Origin: Nitrospina sp.
GTDB taxonomy: Bacteria > Nitrospinota > Nitrospinia > Nitrospinales > JACRGP01
DNA length: 64,000 bases
Direction of reading: 5' to 3'
Assembly: GCA_024648695.1 (NCBI GenBank)
Contig: JACAVV010000017.1
Location: 1-64,000 of the forward strand
Shown here: positions 22,974 through 32,241 of the stretch, piece by piece
Layout: every line of letters begins with the position of its first letter
Position numbering within the stretch: position 1 is the stretch's first letter
Made by a program: the position numbers and the translations under genes
Notes under the pieces: generated by a model
The model's input: the letters and a program-made list of their open reading frames with translations, nothing else
Told to the model about the DNA's origin: nothing
Databases searched by the model: none

Positions 22974-25001
22974 TTAAACCAGGACATACAAAAGTCCAGT
23001 CATAGCGACTAACCAAAATATCATTACCAATAATTGATGCTGGATAGTACGGGATTCTATCTCTTGCAGAAACTGCCCAGTAACATTTACCTGTCCCGCC
23101 AATTGTCCGACCTTCTGTTCCAACCAGCGGATATCAACAATTCGCCATAACCACCTGGCAAATTTTACAGAAAAAGTCCCGATAAGATGAATGAAATGAT
23201 CGATTATTTTTACATCTACAACTTGCCATAACCAGTGTGCAACTTTGATGGTTGGGGAAACCAGATAAGCATCATACATTTCATCAAAATACCCTTTGTT
23301 CCAAAACAAGATGTACAGGCGATGGTTTCTGGCATTTACTTTGGTTTCCTGATGTTGAGGTTGGTTGTGAGCCGAGTAGGCATAGAACCATCCCGCAACC
23401 GCTACGCCAAGAGAAACCACTAGCCAAAAAGGAAACCCGGGCTCGACGGCTCCGGCTCCTGATATTACCCCCGGAATGTTCAATGCCGGCGCAAGAAAGT
23501 CGGCGAACCATCGCCAAAACAGAGTCAATGCCCCTCCTAAAAATACAGTTGCCAGAAGCAGACTTGTTATAATGGAGCCATTTAAAAGTTGTGGCCGAAT
23601 GGTTTGCGTTTGCAGGCTGTGTTGTCCGGAAGCGGGCCAATAGGTTTTTGGACCCTGAACAAAAATCGAGGTGACGCCTTTAAAAAGGTATTGAGAAGCC
23701 ACAAATACGGTAATTAAACCAATGATTTTGAATCCGATAGCGGCAGAAGCAACGCCCGTGATCCCCCATAAATATTCATACGATCCGGAAAACAGAACGA
23801 ACGGTGGAATTAATGCCAACAGCAATGCACCGCCATATAAGGTCCCCATGCCTTCAGAGACTGGGTGTTGATGTTCTCCTCCATGTCCTCCTGGCCTCCC
23901 GGGTTCAACGGATCGCAATGCGTTACCGGTGGACAGAAAAAAGTACGCCTTGTAGCAACCGTGGGCCAGAAGATGAAAAATTGCCACCACAAACGCGCCC
24001 AGTCCACACGCCATAACCATGAACCCGATTTGACTGATTGTTGAATAAGCGAGTATCTTTTTGATGTCCGATTGCGTCAGGGATACTATTCCGGCAAATA
24101 TCGCGGTGACTGCTCCGATGAAAAAGATGAACGTCATTGCGAATGGAGAAAGAATAAGCAGGGGACTCAATCGCACTAATAAAAATGGACCCGCATTCAC
24201 CATAGTGGCCGCATGAATAAGCGCAGAGACCGGAGTGGGTGCTTCCATCGCAAAAGGCAACCACACGTGAAATGGCACTTGCGCTGACTTTCCCATAGCC
24301 CCCATAAAAAAGAAAAAAGGAATGAGCGTCACAGGATGAATTTGGAGTTCCAGTCCCATCCACCCCAGGATATTGATGGTATGGTCCTGCATGTTTTCAG
24401 CCTGTGCCAGAATTGTCTGGATGTCGAGTGTGCCAAAAGTATAAAAGGTCAAAATGATGCCAAAACTGAACCCGACATCTGCGAAAGCGTTCACGAGAAA
24501 AGCCTTGGTAGCGGCTCTGCAAGCTGAGGGCCGTTCTGCGGCATGGGAAATCAACAGATAGGAACAGATCCCCATCACTTCCCAACTGACCAGCAACATT
24601 AAGAGGTTGCCGCTCATGACCAGTAAAATCATGGAAAAAGTAAACAGGGAAATGACGGCAAAAAAACGGTTATATCGTGGCTCACCGATCATGTAACGGG
24701 AGGAATATACGTGCACCACACCACTGACGCCCGTGACCAGGAGTAAAAGCAGAACCGTCAGTTGATCAACGAACAAGTTTAAATCTATGGTCAGTGTGCC
24801 GGATTGAAAAAGCCGGTACAGAGAAAGGGTAAAAGGTCCATGCCTCAACACTTCAATGAAAGCGGCAACCGATAGCGCAAACGAAAGACCGATAGCAGGA
24901 ATCCCGATTCGGTGACCATTCTCACCCCAACGACGTCCTCCAAGAATTAGAACGATTGAAGCCAGAAGGGGGAGCAAAGGAATGAGAACAAAAAAAGCCA
25001 T
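22974..25001 (-). CDS. NuoL/MrpA-N-like antiporter subunit
   Basis: From the ATG at 25001 this is 675 residues. E141 lies in SWEVMGICSYLLI and K238 in GAMGKSAQVPFHVWLP, the two channel charges of NuoL and MrpA. The family usually has Asp after LP, but here it is Phe (LPFAMEAPTP). A long C-terminal section after the 14-helix core holds several amphipathic W-rich segments and a final membrane helix, as in the lateral arm of NuoL; short DabB proteins lack it. A histidine-rich loop, GGHGGEHQHP, is near residues 375-384. A TTG at 25013 would overlap mrpD by four bases, but GGGA placed five bases before 25001 favours the ATG. It may act as the N-terminal half of a split MrpA and as the DabB partner of DabA. 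Confidence 0.86.
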   Translation of the reverse strand: MAFFVLIPLLPLLASIVLILGGRRWGENGHRIGIPAIGLSFALSVAAFIEVLRHGPFTLSLYRLFQSGTLTIDLNLFVDQLTVLLLLLVTGVSGVVHVYSSRYMIGEPRYNRFFAVISLFTFSMILLVMSGNLLMLLVSWEVMGICSYLLISHAAERPSACRAATKAFLVNAFADVGFSFGIILTFYTFGTLDIQTILAQAENMQDHTINILGWMGLELQIHPVTLIPFFFFMGAMGKSAQVPFHVWLPFAMEAPTPVSALIHAATMVNAGPFLLVRLSPLLILSPFAMTFIFFIGAVTAIFAGIVSLTQSDIKKILAYSTISQIGFMVMACGLGAFVVAIFHLLAHGCYKAYFFLSTGNALRSVEPGRPGGHGGEHQHPVSEGMGTLYGGALLLALIPPFVLFSGSYEYLWGITGVASAAIGFKIIGLITVFVASQYLFKGVTSIFVQGPKTYWPASGQHSLQTQTIRPQLLNGSIITSLLLATVFLGGALTLFWRWFADFLAPALNIPGVISGAGAVEPGFPFWLVVSLGVAVAGWFYAYSAHNQPQHQETKVNARNHRLYILFWNKGYFDEMYDAYLVSPTIKVAHWLWQVVDVKIIDHFIHLIGTFSVKFARWLWRIVDIRWLEQKVGQLAGQVNVTGQFLQEIESRTIQHQLLVMIFWLVAMTGLLYVLV

Positions 25002-25009
25002 AAGTTCCC

Positions 25010-26479
25010 TCAAAGACGTGGTGGCATAGCCTGATCCAGCAATAGTTGAATAATGGGAGCACTGAATAATCCCAGAATTATTATAGCCGCAGAGGTGATT
25101 CCCAGAGTCAGTTTACTTGAGACGGGAATTTCAACAACCTGGACTTCCATCGGCGTTGTTCCTCTCCGGAAAATGGCTTCAAACAGTCTAACAAAATAGG
25201 CCAGCGTCAAGAGGGTGGAAACCACCACCGCCGCGACCGAAACATAATTGCCCGCTTCCAACGCCCCGAGAATAATGTACCATTTCCCAAAAAATCCCCC
25301 AGTCGGAGGCAGGCCAATCATGCCCAGGGCCACGACTACCAAAAACCCGATAAGCCAGGGCGCTTGTTTGCCGATGCGCCCCAAATCGTCAACTGTTCTG
25401 ACTCCAAATTGGCAATACGCCACCCCAGCTAAAAAAAACAAGGCGGCTTGCATAACGGCATCGTTCAGTAGATAAAAAACGCCTCCGGCAAAACCGGTTT
25501 GATTGCCTTGACTGATACCAATCAGAATGATGCCGATGTGCGAAATCCCTCCATAAGCAAACATCATTTTTATTTCCCGCTGGGCCAGGGCCAGAGTGGC
25601 GCCTATAACCGCCGCTAAAGCACCAAGAACGGCTACCATTACCAAGATCGGAATTTCATTTATAATAATTGTCGCATTCAAGACCCAATACATTATTCTG
25701 ATCCAGGCCAGTAGGGCTACTTTGGTGACGAGAGAGGCCAGAATAGGTGAAACGGAATCGGGAGCATAGGTGTAGGCCTCGGGCATCCAGGCATGAAATG
25801 GGACCAGAGCCATCTTGATCCCCAGACCAATAAACATGAAAAGCAATCCGCCAACTAATGCTTTAGAGTGTAGTAACAGCGGAAGTCTTTCGGCAAGATC
25901 ACTCATATTCAGTGTGCCACTCACTGCATAGAGATAACTCACCCCTAACAGGTAGAGGGAGGCTCCCAGGGTTCCCAAAACCAGATAGCGAAAGGCCGCA
26001 AACAACGCTCTTCCACCAGCAACACCAATAAGTGCGTAACTTGAGATAGCCGCAACTTCCAAAAACACGAACAGATTGAACAAATCCCTGGCGAAAGCAA
26101 TGCCGGTCAAGGCAGATATCAATAGCAAAACCAGAGTATAATAATGAACAATCCGACCTCCAAGAGCCTTTGGGGAAGTGGTTCTGGAAAACACCACACC
26201 CAGCAAAGCCAGGGCACTCAGTAATACCAGGATCACACTTGCTAATCCATCAGCCACCCACTCAATGCCCAGGGGCACAGACCACCCACTAAACACATAC
26301 CGTATTTCTCCATGATGAATGACGTTATAAAGATTGATGATAGAGACCAAAACCATGACCACAAGAGTGCCTACAGAAATTGGGTGGCTCCAATGCCGGT
26401 TTTTTAGACAAACCACAGGCATAGAAATAGCGGCAAACAAAGGGAGAAGGAAGATGATCGCGGGAAGTTGGTGACTCAT
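25010..26479 (-). CDS. mrpD: MrpD/MnhD-type Na+/H+ antiporter subunit
   Basis: This 489-residue polytopic protein belongs to the NuoN/MrpD antiporter-like family. The key charges are E141 (FLEVAAISSYALIG) and K222 (IKMALVPFHAWMPEAY). It overlaps mrpC by four bases (ATGA) at the start and ends just before the nuoL-like gene, so translation is coupled through the operon. It should form one of the ion half-channels of the membrane complex. Confidence 0.9.
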   Translation of the reverse strand: MSHQLPAIIFLLPLFAAISMPVVCLKNRHWSHPISVGTLVVMVLVSIINLYNVIHHGEIRYVFSGWSVPLGIEWVADGLASVILVLLSALALLGVVFSRTTSPKALGGRIVHYYTLVLLLISALTGIAFARDLFNLFVFLEVAAISSYALIGVAGGRALFAAFRYLVLGTLGASLYLLGVSYLYAVSGTLNMSDLAERLPLLLHSKALVGGLLFMFIGLGIKMALVPFHAWMPEAYTYAPDSVSPILASLVTKVALLAWIRIMYWVLNATIIINEIPILVMVAVLGALAAVIGATLALAQREIKMMFAYGGISHIGIILIGISQGNQTGFAGGVFYLLNDAVMQAALFFLAGVAYCQFGVRTVDDLGRIGKQAPWLIGFLVVVALGMIGLPPTGGFFGKWYIILGALEAGNYVSVAAVVVSTLLTLAYFVRLFEAIFRRGTTPMEVQVVEIPVSSKLTLGITSAAIIILGLFSAPIIQLLLDQAMPPRL

Positions 26480-26853
26480 TTTAGTTTTTCTAGAATATCT
26501 TGTTCGTCAAGGCTTCCATATTTTCGGTAGATCGCCGCGCACAGGGCCAATCCAACGCCCAGGGTTGCCACGCCAACCACAATGGCAGTCAGTGTCAAAA
26601 CATGCGGTAAGGGGTTGGCGTAATTTACCGCTTTTACCGGTTCCGTGGTGGACAAGAGCACAGGAATGGTTGCGCCCTTTTTGGCACTAATGGACACCAG
26701 GAAAAAAATCACGCTGGTTTGCATCAAATACATTCCAATGAGTTTCTTTACGAGATTGAATCGCGTCACCATAATATAAAATCCCCAAAGAAAAATGATG
26801 ACAAAGGTCAAAAAATTGGGTCGTTGAAAAACTGCGACAAATGCCTCAACCAT
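26476..26853 (-). CDS. mrpC: MrpC/MnhC (NuoK-like) subunit
   Basis: This 125-residue three-helix protein is homologous to NuoK. Its C-terminal half shows NPLPHVLTLTAIVVGVATLGVGLAL, the typical MrpC segment that ends its third helix. It overlaps mrpB by eight bases upstream and mrpD by four bases downstream. It is expected to sit between MrpA and MrpD and line the ion path. Confidence 0.9.
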   Translation of the reverse strand: MVEAFVAVFQRPNFLTFVIIFLWGFYIMVTRFNLVKKLIGMYLMQTSVIFFLVSISAKKGATIPVLLSTTEPVKAVNYANPLPHVLTLTAIVVGVATLGVGLALCAAIYRKYGSLDEQDILEKLK

Positions 26854-27298
26854 TTATTGAATCCTCGATAATCTCTTCAGCAGACAAGCTGAATACGATA
26901 GAAACGGCTGTTACCGCAACATCCACAGCCACACCAATTTGAGTGAGCACGATCCCCAATGATCTTCGAGACGCAGTTTCCAAACCTGGAATTTCCAAAT
27001 TCGCATAATTGAGAAACTCTCCGCCTCCAATCATACACAGGCCGCCCACTCCTGCGTAGATCAGCATACCGACTCCGTCACCATGCAGAATTTTTTTGGC
27101 AATTTGACTCCGGGAAGCGTCATGTCCGAAAATCAAAACCGACAGGATCATTCCCGTGCCCAGAATCACTCCACCCACAAACCCCCCTCCAGGTCCATAT
27201 TGACCAAAAAACAAAACATATAAACCGAATATTTGCACCACCGGAATGAGAAAGCGACCCAGGGTCTGTACGATAATGCTGTCATGAGGACGAATCAT
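26846..27298 (-). CDS. mrpB: MrpB/MnhB subunit
   Basis: The 150-residue membrane protein has the MnhB pattern: VQTLGRFLIPVVQIFGLYV, then a short GQYGPGGGFVGG loop, then more helices. The frame is open to a GTG-like start at 27328, but the ATG at 27298 has AGGAGG eight bases upstream and overlaps the preceding stop as ATGA, so it is preferred. It corresponds to the small structural subunit next to the MrpA C-terminal helices. Confidence 0.88.
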   Translation of the reverse strand: MIRPHDSIIVQTLGRFLIPVVQIFGLYVLFFGQYGPGGGFVGGVILGTGMILSVLIFGHDASRSQIAKKILHGDGVGMLIYAGVGGLCMIGGGEFLNYANLEIPGLETASRRSLGIVLTQIGVAVDVAVTAVSIVFSLSAEEIIEDSING

Positions 27299-27825
27299 TT
27301 TGAATGCCTCCTGAGTAGTAAAGCACAAGCTATACCCGCAGAAAAAATCACCACGGTTTCCACCATGGTATCAAGCGATCGATAGTCCATCAGTACCGAA
27401 GTCACAACATTGGGAGTGTGGGTCTCCTGGTAGCTCTGCTCCAGATAGATCGGTGAAATATGAACGCTCGCCGGAGAATTGGGATCCCCAAATTCAGGAA
27501 GATCTTTAGCGGCATAGAGTAAAAGAAGTCCCAATAAAGGGAAAACAATTAACACTGCCAGCGAAGGAGGAGGTCGCCTAAATCGAGTGTCCTTGGGTGC
27601 TGTACCGAAAAGTGTTAATAAAAACAGAACAGTAGCCAATCCCGCCCCTACGACGGCTTCCACGAAGGCGACATCCACAGCCCCGAGCCAGCCCCATACC
27701 ACCGACAGAAAAAAACTGTAGGTGCCCAGGAGCAAGACCGCACTCATTAAATCCTTTACCATAATGGCACCGGCGGCGGTAACAAGCAAAAGAAGGAGCA
27801 AAGGAATTTGCAATGAAAAGATCAT
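27295..27825 (-). CDS. MbhD/MbhE-like subunit, the detached C-terminal part of MrpA
   Basis: The 176 residues correspond to two domains that in classical MrpA form its C-terminal end: an MbhD/DUF4040 part (about 1-75; VVWGWLGAVDVAFVEAVVGAG) and an MbhE part (about 85-176). In seven-gene Mrp operons these are fused to the NuoL-like N-terminal part; here they are a separate gene placed between mrpG and mrpB. This split form resembles membrane-bound hydrogenase and some archaeal Mrp operons. It overlaps both neighbours by four bases. Confidence 0.82.
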   Translation of the reverse strand: MIFSLQIPLLLLLLVTAAGAIMVKDLMSAVLLLGTYSFFLSVVWGWLGAVDVAFVEAVVGAGLATVLFLLTLFGTAPKDTRFRRPPPSLAVLIVFPLLGLLLLYAAKDLPEFGDPNSPASVHISPIYLEQSYQETHTPNVVTSVLMDYRSLDTMVETVVIFSAGIACALLLRRHSK

Positions 27826-28121
27826 GAGTTTTCCTTTTTCCAGGGTTTTAAACCGGAGCGGAGAGCCGCGCGAATGGTGGCATGTGCAATGACTGGGTTA
27901 AGAATATACAGTAAGGCCAACACCACCATAATTTTGAGCATATTTTTACCAAAACCCTCATGCAAAGCGATTCCAACCAACATCAAAAAGGCTCCTAAGG
28001 AATCTGTTAATGACACCGCATGAGAACGGCTGAACACATCGGGCAATCGAATCACGCCAATGGCCGCTACAATGAGAAAAAATAATCCCGTTACAATAAA
28101 TATTATGGATAGAATTTCCAT
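27822..28121 (-). CDS. mrpG: MrpG/MnhG subunit
   Basis: This 99-residue, three-helix protein shows the MnhG signature: AAIGVIRLPDVFSRSHAVSLTDSLGAFLMLVG (residues about 21-52). It overlaps the next gene by four bases and follows mrpF after one base. MrpG with MrpE and MrpF forms the peripheral end of the Mrp complex. Confidence 0.9.
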   Translation of the reverse strand: MEILSIIFIVTGLFFLIVAAIGVIRLPDVFSRSHAVSLTDSLGAFLMLVGIALHEGFGKNMLKIMVVLALLYILNPVIAHATIRAALRSGLKPWKKENS

Positions 28122-28122
28122 T

Positions 28123-28389
28123 TTACGGCAGTCCCTTTTGTTCCAGATATTTGGCTACGGCAAGCGCTCCGACTAAATTCAGCAGGGCATATCCAGTTGA
28201 AATATCAATAAACATATCGACCCGTTCAAAATAGACTCCGATGACTACAAGTAAAATAATCGCTTTGGTGGAAATGCCGTTAAGACCCAGGACACGATCA
28301 AAAATTGTAGGGCCCTGAAGGACACGGTACAGGTACGCACCGATAAGAACAGTCAGCAGGACTAAAATGAAGAAAAAAAAGGTTGTCAT
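28123..28389 (-). CDS. mrpF: MrpF/MnhF subunit
   Basis: This 88-residue membrane protein has three predicted helices and the MrpF pattern GPTIFDRVLGLNGISTKAI (residues about 27-45). The start overlaps the mrpE stop by four bases. Order E-F-G is the usual one in Mrp operons. Confidence 0.9.
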   Translation of the reverse strand: MTTFFFFILVLLTVLIGAYLYRVLQGPTIFDRVLGLNGISTKAIILLVVIGVYFERVDMFIDISTGYALLNLVGALAVAKYLEQKGLP

Positions 28390-28892
28390 AAATCCGGCTT
28401 TTCGTCCTTGAAAATTTCTGCGATTCTGGATTCCATCTGTTTGCTTTCAATATCTTTGCTTAAATCCTTATCCATTGCGTGGACAATGAGCGTATTGCGA
28501 TAAACCTCTGCGGTAATAGTTCCAGGAGTTAAGGTAATGGAATTTCCGAAAAGAACCACTGCCGCATGGTGCCGCAGTTTTGACTCCACAGTTATCAACT
28601 GGGGATTAATGGGAAGGGCAGGATCCAAAATAAGCCTGGACATATGGATGCTACTTTCAATGATTTTATAAAAAAGCCAGGGAATGTAAAGAATGATTCT
28701 GAGCCACAAACGAAATTTCGGAACAAAAGGGGAATGACCCGAGTTGAGCCAGGCGACGACGAAGGAAAAAACAAGACCCAGCAAGAGATGAATCCATTCA
28801 AAGCTGGCGGATAACAATATCCAAAACAAAAACAGCGCCATGGCTTTTAAAAACATGAATTCTGATGAAATTGGTCTGGATCGAGTTGCCAT
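28386..28892 (-). CDS. mrpE: MrpE/MnhE subunit
   Basis: The 168-residue protein has an N-terminal helical hairpin and a C-terminal soluble domain containing FGNSITLTPGTITAEVYRN (residues about 115-133), the conserved MnhE segment. It is the first mrp gene after dabA (gap of 121 bases). That gap is the only non-overlapping junction of note before the nuoL-nuoM gap, so a second promoter there is possible. Confidence 0.9.
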   Translation of the reverse strand: MATRSRPISSEFMFLKAMALFLFWILLSASFEWIHLLLGLVFSFVVAWLNSGHSPFVPKFRLWLRIILYIPWLFYKIIESSIHMSRLILDPALPINPQLITVESKLRHHAAVVLFGNSITLTPGTITAEVYRNTLIVHAMDKDLSKDIESKQMESRIAEIFKDEKPDL

Positions 28893-29013
28893 AAAACTTT
28901 CAGGTGTGGGTTAAACTTTAGGGTATCAGTGTTGTTCGCTATTTCCTATTAAAAACCAGAGAGACCAGAGATGCAATATCTGTAAACCGGGTATCGTCCT
29001 GCCGGCACTCATT

Positions 29014-32000
29014 TTATGCCTTGGTAACATGAACCGGTTCCCATGTTGCGTCTGGATTGTATCGATGAAATTCAAACTTGTAGGGATCCAGTGCAATAAG
29101 ATTAAGCCATTGATTATGAAACAACTGTTGAAGGATTGAATGCTTTTGAATGATTGATGAGATGACATCCGGGGTCTGCTCGATAATAGCCAGAAGCCGC
29201 ATCGGTTCATGATAATGAATGTTCCCGTTATTGACGGTTTGTAAAGGAAACCCCATTTGCAAATCACTTTGGCTTCCCAGCATCATCCCGACTCCTCCAA
29301 CGACGTTGTGTAACACTTTACTGCCACTTCCATAATTCCATGGATCCACTGAAGAAAAATAATAACCCGTACTGATCCACTCGCCTACAATTAAGGGAGC
29401 GGTCATGATTTTTTCGAGAATAGCACCTTCAGGGTCAGCCACCGGATCATAAGAATGCAAGAAGACCCGACCTCCTAAATCCAATCCCTTGGTCAGTTTT
29501 CTCCGTCCAATGAGAAACGCACCATTGCCCGCCAGTCCCCATTCCGGGCGGGTGTTCGCCCAGTCGCAACTGCGCCCGTCTACATGGGCAAAAGCATGCT
29601 CCGGAGAAATCTCAGTCGGGGCACCCGGAATGCGATGGCACCGCTCAAGAGCCTGACTCGCACCTGCTTTTCCCAGATCCTTGTTCAAGGCTTCCAAATC
29701 TTCTTTATGCGAATCGGGAAGTTCTTCCAAATCGTAAAACTTGACCCGATCCGTTGTCGTGTTATGTTTCCCCGGCAGGAACCAGGTGTCCTTGGGAATG
29801 GTCAAACCCTTTTCTTTGAGGATGCTACGAACTTCAGGGTCGTTCGCCATCGCCGCAAAAACCCGCGCATTGGCATCCCCCGGCGCTCCACCGCAGGCCC
29901 CGCAATCCAGCGCCCCATAATAAGGATTGTTGTCCGTCTCACTCCCATGACCACAGAGACACACCAGGCGCGCGAAGTTTGTCGTAAGCCCCATGGCCCG
30001 CAAACCATTTTCTATAAATGTAGCCCGTTCCGAAAGGGAAAATCCACGGGAAAGATGGTCAGGAATTCCTTCTGCAACGACTTCCCCAACCTTGAGGTTT
30101 TGAGGATCTGGTGACGCGGAAATGGAGATCCGGGTCGGAACCCTATAAGTCAAGAACCTTTGGATCATGAAAGTCGTGGCCCTGAATGCTTTCTGGAGCA
30201 GGGTCTTGCCCACAAGGCCCAGACTAAAGAAAAAGCCCAATACGTCAATCACCATCATGGACCCCACAGGATGATGTTTCATATCGTGAAAAAGGTGGCT
30301 TCCCAGCAGGGACCAGCGAGTATTAGAGGAATATTTTTTCAATGCCGCCGTTTCGCCTGGCCGGGGTATTTCCGTCACCGCATGACCGGGAGTCAATAGC
30401 ACGGGACACAAATCGGCACGATGATCGCTATCGAAAGCCTGGTGGTTAATGGGAATACCAAAAAAGCCAGCGAACCCAAAGGTTTCATAATGGCCCTGGG
30501 CTTCGACATGGCGACGAAATGATTCGGAACGGACATCGATACAAAAAACCAGTTGGGCATGGGGACGCGTTTCCAAATCCGGTGCCTTATCGCGATGCGC
30601 TGAAATATTATTCAGGATTTCTTCTCGAAAGGAATCTTCGTAGGCTTCAATCCAAACCTTTCCATGCTGATCAGCAGGAAAAGAGTCCAGCCATTGCAAC
30701 ATCTTTCGGGCATCGGTGGGCATTAGATCGTGAACTTCTCCAGCAGATAATTCAAGAAATTGCGCCAAATGAAACAATCGCCAGGCTTGTCGACACTTCA
30801 ACTGTTTGGCCAGATCACCAGCTTGCTCATCATGTCCCATTTTGCGGCGATATTCCTCGGGGCTATCCTTCCAATAGGTCGTTAGGGAAGAAAGCGTCCC
30901 GTCAATTCCCCATTCTTTCTGACACCTGATTTGGGTCAATTCCACTTCATAAAATAAACGCACCGCCAGATACTGTGTGGTGTCAATGGGGTGTTTTTTT
31001 TGAGCATGATAGGTAGAGTGTTCTCCAAGCCACCGTATGTATCGCGTCCAGCCCGGCAATAATGATAATTGCCTTGAAAGATAACCTTTCCATTGCTCCT
31101 GGGGAATTTGCAGTTTCTGCAGGTTCAACTGGATCGCATCCTCTGGAGCTTCCGGAAGGTTATGGACTTTTTGGGCAAAATTTGAAATTCCAAGTAACTT
31201 ACACGAAAAATCATTCGATATCAGGTTCCGCCAGGCACGGTAGAAGCCTTTTTCCCGTTCAGGCATTTCCCAACCGGCCAAACCTTCATCCAGAAACGCC
31301 GAAACCCATTTGATGAGCTGATCATTGATTTGCTGGACCAAGCCACCATCAGTCAAACTATCGACCCAATCGCTAAGGGTTCGTTGAAGCGGCAAAGAAA
31401 CAGGTTCGAACGTTTGCTCATCCTGTCTTTCAGGTTTTTGAAATGAAGGCTGAAAATCCGTTAACCCGAAGGTGGCTAACACATACATCCATAATTTGGT
31501 CAGATATACTTCATCCGGATTCTCTTGATGCGATCCATATTCTTTAAAGGTTTTTTCAATAAGTTTTTTTCGTAGTTCCTCGGGTAAATCCTGACGAAAT
31601 TGTTTTGTCGCGCAACCACCGCTAAACTCCCAATCCAGGAGGGATAATGGCAATTCCTCGAAGCCAAAAAGCATGTGTAACTTCCAAACCTCTTCTGGAG
31701 TAATCCTTCGGCCTCCCACTTCAATGGAAGCTTGCCCATCAGGGCGCGGCCCAACCCTGGAAAAAGCATGCTCAAAACTTTCCTTGGTGATTCGTTCATT
31801 ACGATAGAATTGACGATACTCCTCATTGGCAAGATACCCGTTTCCACCAAGAAGGTCCTTGCCTTTTCGAACTGCCTGATCAAAGGGTAGATATTCCAGG
31901 CCATGAATCGGGTTTTGCGCGACCATGGTCCTCATGGGCCAAAACGGCGCAATGGGCTCACTGGCATCCAACACAATTTGCCGAATCAGATCACGATCTT

Positions 32001-32034
32001 CTGTGGAAAAGGGTTTTACTGAGGTAGTATTCAT
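29014..32034 (-). CDS. dabA: DabA-type (DUF2309) inorganic carbon uptake subunit
   Basis: This 1006-residue cytoplasmic protein has a beta-carbonic-anhydrase-like zinc site. C498 and D500 in FCIDVRSE and H696 (CGHG) and C711 (LDCGACGG) keep the spacing of the four zinc-site residues known in Halothiobacillus DabA (C351, D353, H524, C539 from memory). In that system DabA works with the NuoL-like DabB to hydrate CO2 to bicarbonate, driven by an ion gradient. DabA here is about 150-200 residues longer than typical DabA2. It is the promoter-proximal gene of an operon with a complete Mrp-type set and two further NuoL/M-like proteins, any of which could serve as DabB. The start ATG at 32034 has only a weak AGGA about 14 bases upstream. 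Confidence 0.92.
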   Translation of the reverse strand: MNTTSVKPFSTEDRDLIRQIVLDASEPIAPFWPMRTMVAQNPIHGLEYLPFDQAVRKGKDLLGGNGYLANEEYRQFYRNERITKESFEHAFSRVGPRPDGQASIEVGGRRITPEEVWKLHMLFGFEELPLSLLDWEFSGGCATKQFRQDLPEELRKKLIEKTFKEYGSHQENPDEVYLTKLWMYVLATFGLTDFQPSFQKPERQDEQTFEPVSLPLQRTLSDWVDSLTDGGLVQQINDQLIKWVSAFLDEGLAGWEMPEREKGFYRAWRNLISNDFSCKLLGISNFAQKVHNLPEAPEDAIQLNLQKLQIPQEQWKGYLSRQLSLLPGWTRYIRWLGEHSTYHAQKKHPIDTTQYLAVRLFYEVELTQIRCQKEWGIDGTLSSLTTYWKDSPEEYRRKMGHDEQAGDLAKQLKCRQAWRLFHLAQFLELSAGEVHDLMPTDARKMLQWLDSFPADQHGKVWIEAYEDSFREEILNNISAHRDKAPDLETRPHAQLVFCIDVRSESFRRHVEAQGHYETFGFAGFFGIPINHQAFDSDHRADLCPVLLTPGHAVTEIPRPGETAALKKYSSNTRWSLLGSHLFHDMKHHPVGSMMVIDVLGFFFSLGLVGKTLLQKAFRATTFMIQRFLTYRVPTRISISASPDPQNLKVGEVVAEGIPDHLSRGFSLSERATFIENGLRAMGLTTNFARLVCLCGHGSETDNNPYYGALDCGACGGAPGDANARVFAAMANDPEVRSILKEKGLTIPKDTWFLPGKHNTTTDRVKFYDLEELPDSHKEDLEALNKDLGKAGASQALERCHRIPGAPTEISPEHAFAHVDGRSCDWANTRPEWGLAGNGAFLIGRRKLTKGLDLGGRVFLHSYDPVADPEGAILEKIMTAPLIVGEWISTGYYFSSVDPWNYGSGSKVLHNVVGGVGMMLGSQSDLQMGFPLQTVNNGNIHYHEPMRLLAIIEQTPDVISSIIQKHSILQQLFHNQWLNLIALDPYKFEFHRYNPDATWEPVHVTKA

Positions 32035-32241
32035 AGGGGGTGACTTATTCCTGTCTTAGACACAAAAAAGCCAAAGGCTTCCACTTAAATTTGGAACAAA
32101 AAGTCTAGTCTCGACCCGAGAAAAGTAATTAACTTATAGCATTTATATCAAGAATTTGCGGCAGGTCAAGTACCATTTCCACAGTCAGTGGATGCTTGCC
32201 AAGGCTCCCCACTTATATTTAGAAAATTATTAGGAAGGAAT

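Noticed and set aside
21340-26853. Reading the NuoL, NuoM and MrpD-like genes as part of respiratory complex I
   Set aside because: No NuoA-J, NuoN or peripheral subunits are present, while mrpB, C, E, F, G and dabA are in the same overlapping operon.
29584-30114. Open frames antisense to dabA
   Set aside because: dabA has a family-wide match including its zinc residues, so opposite-strand frames are shadows.
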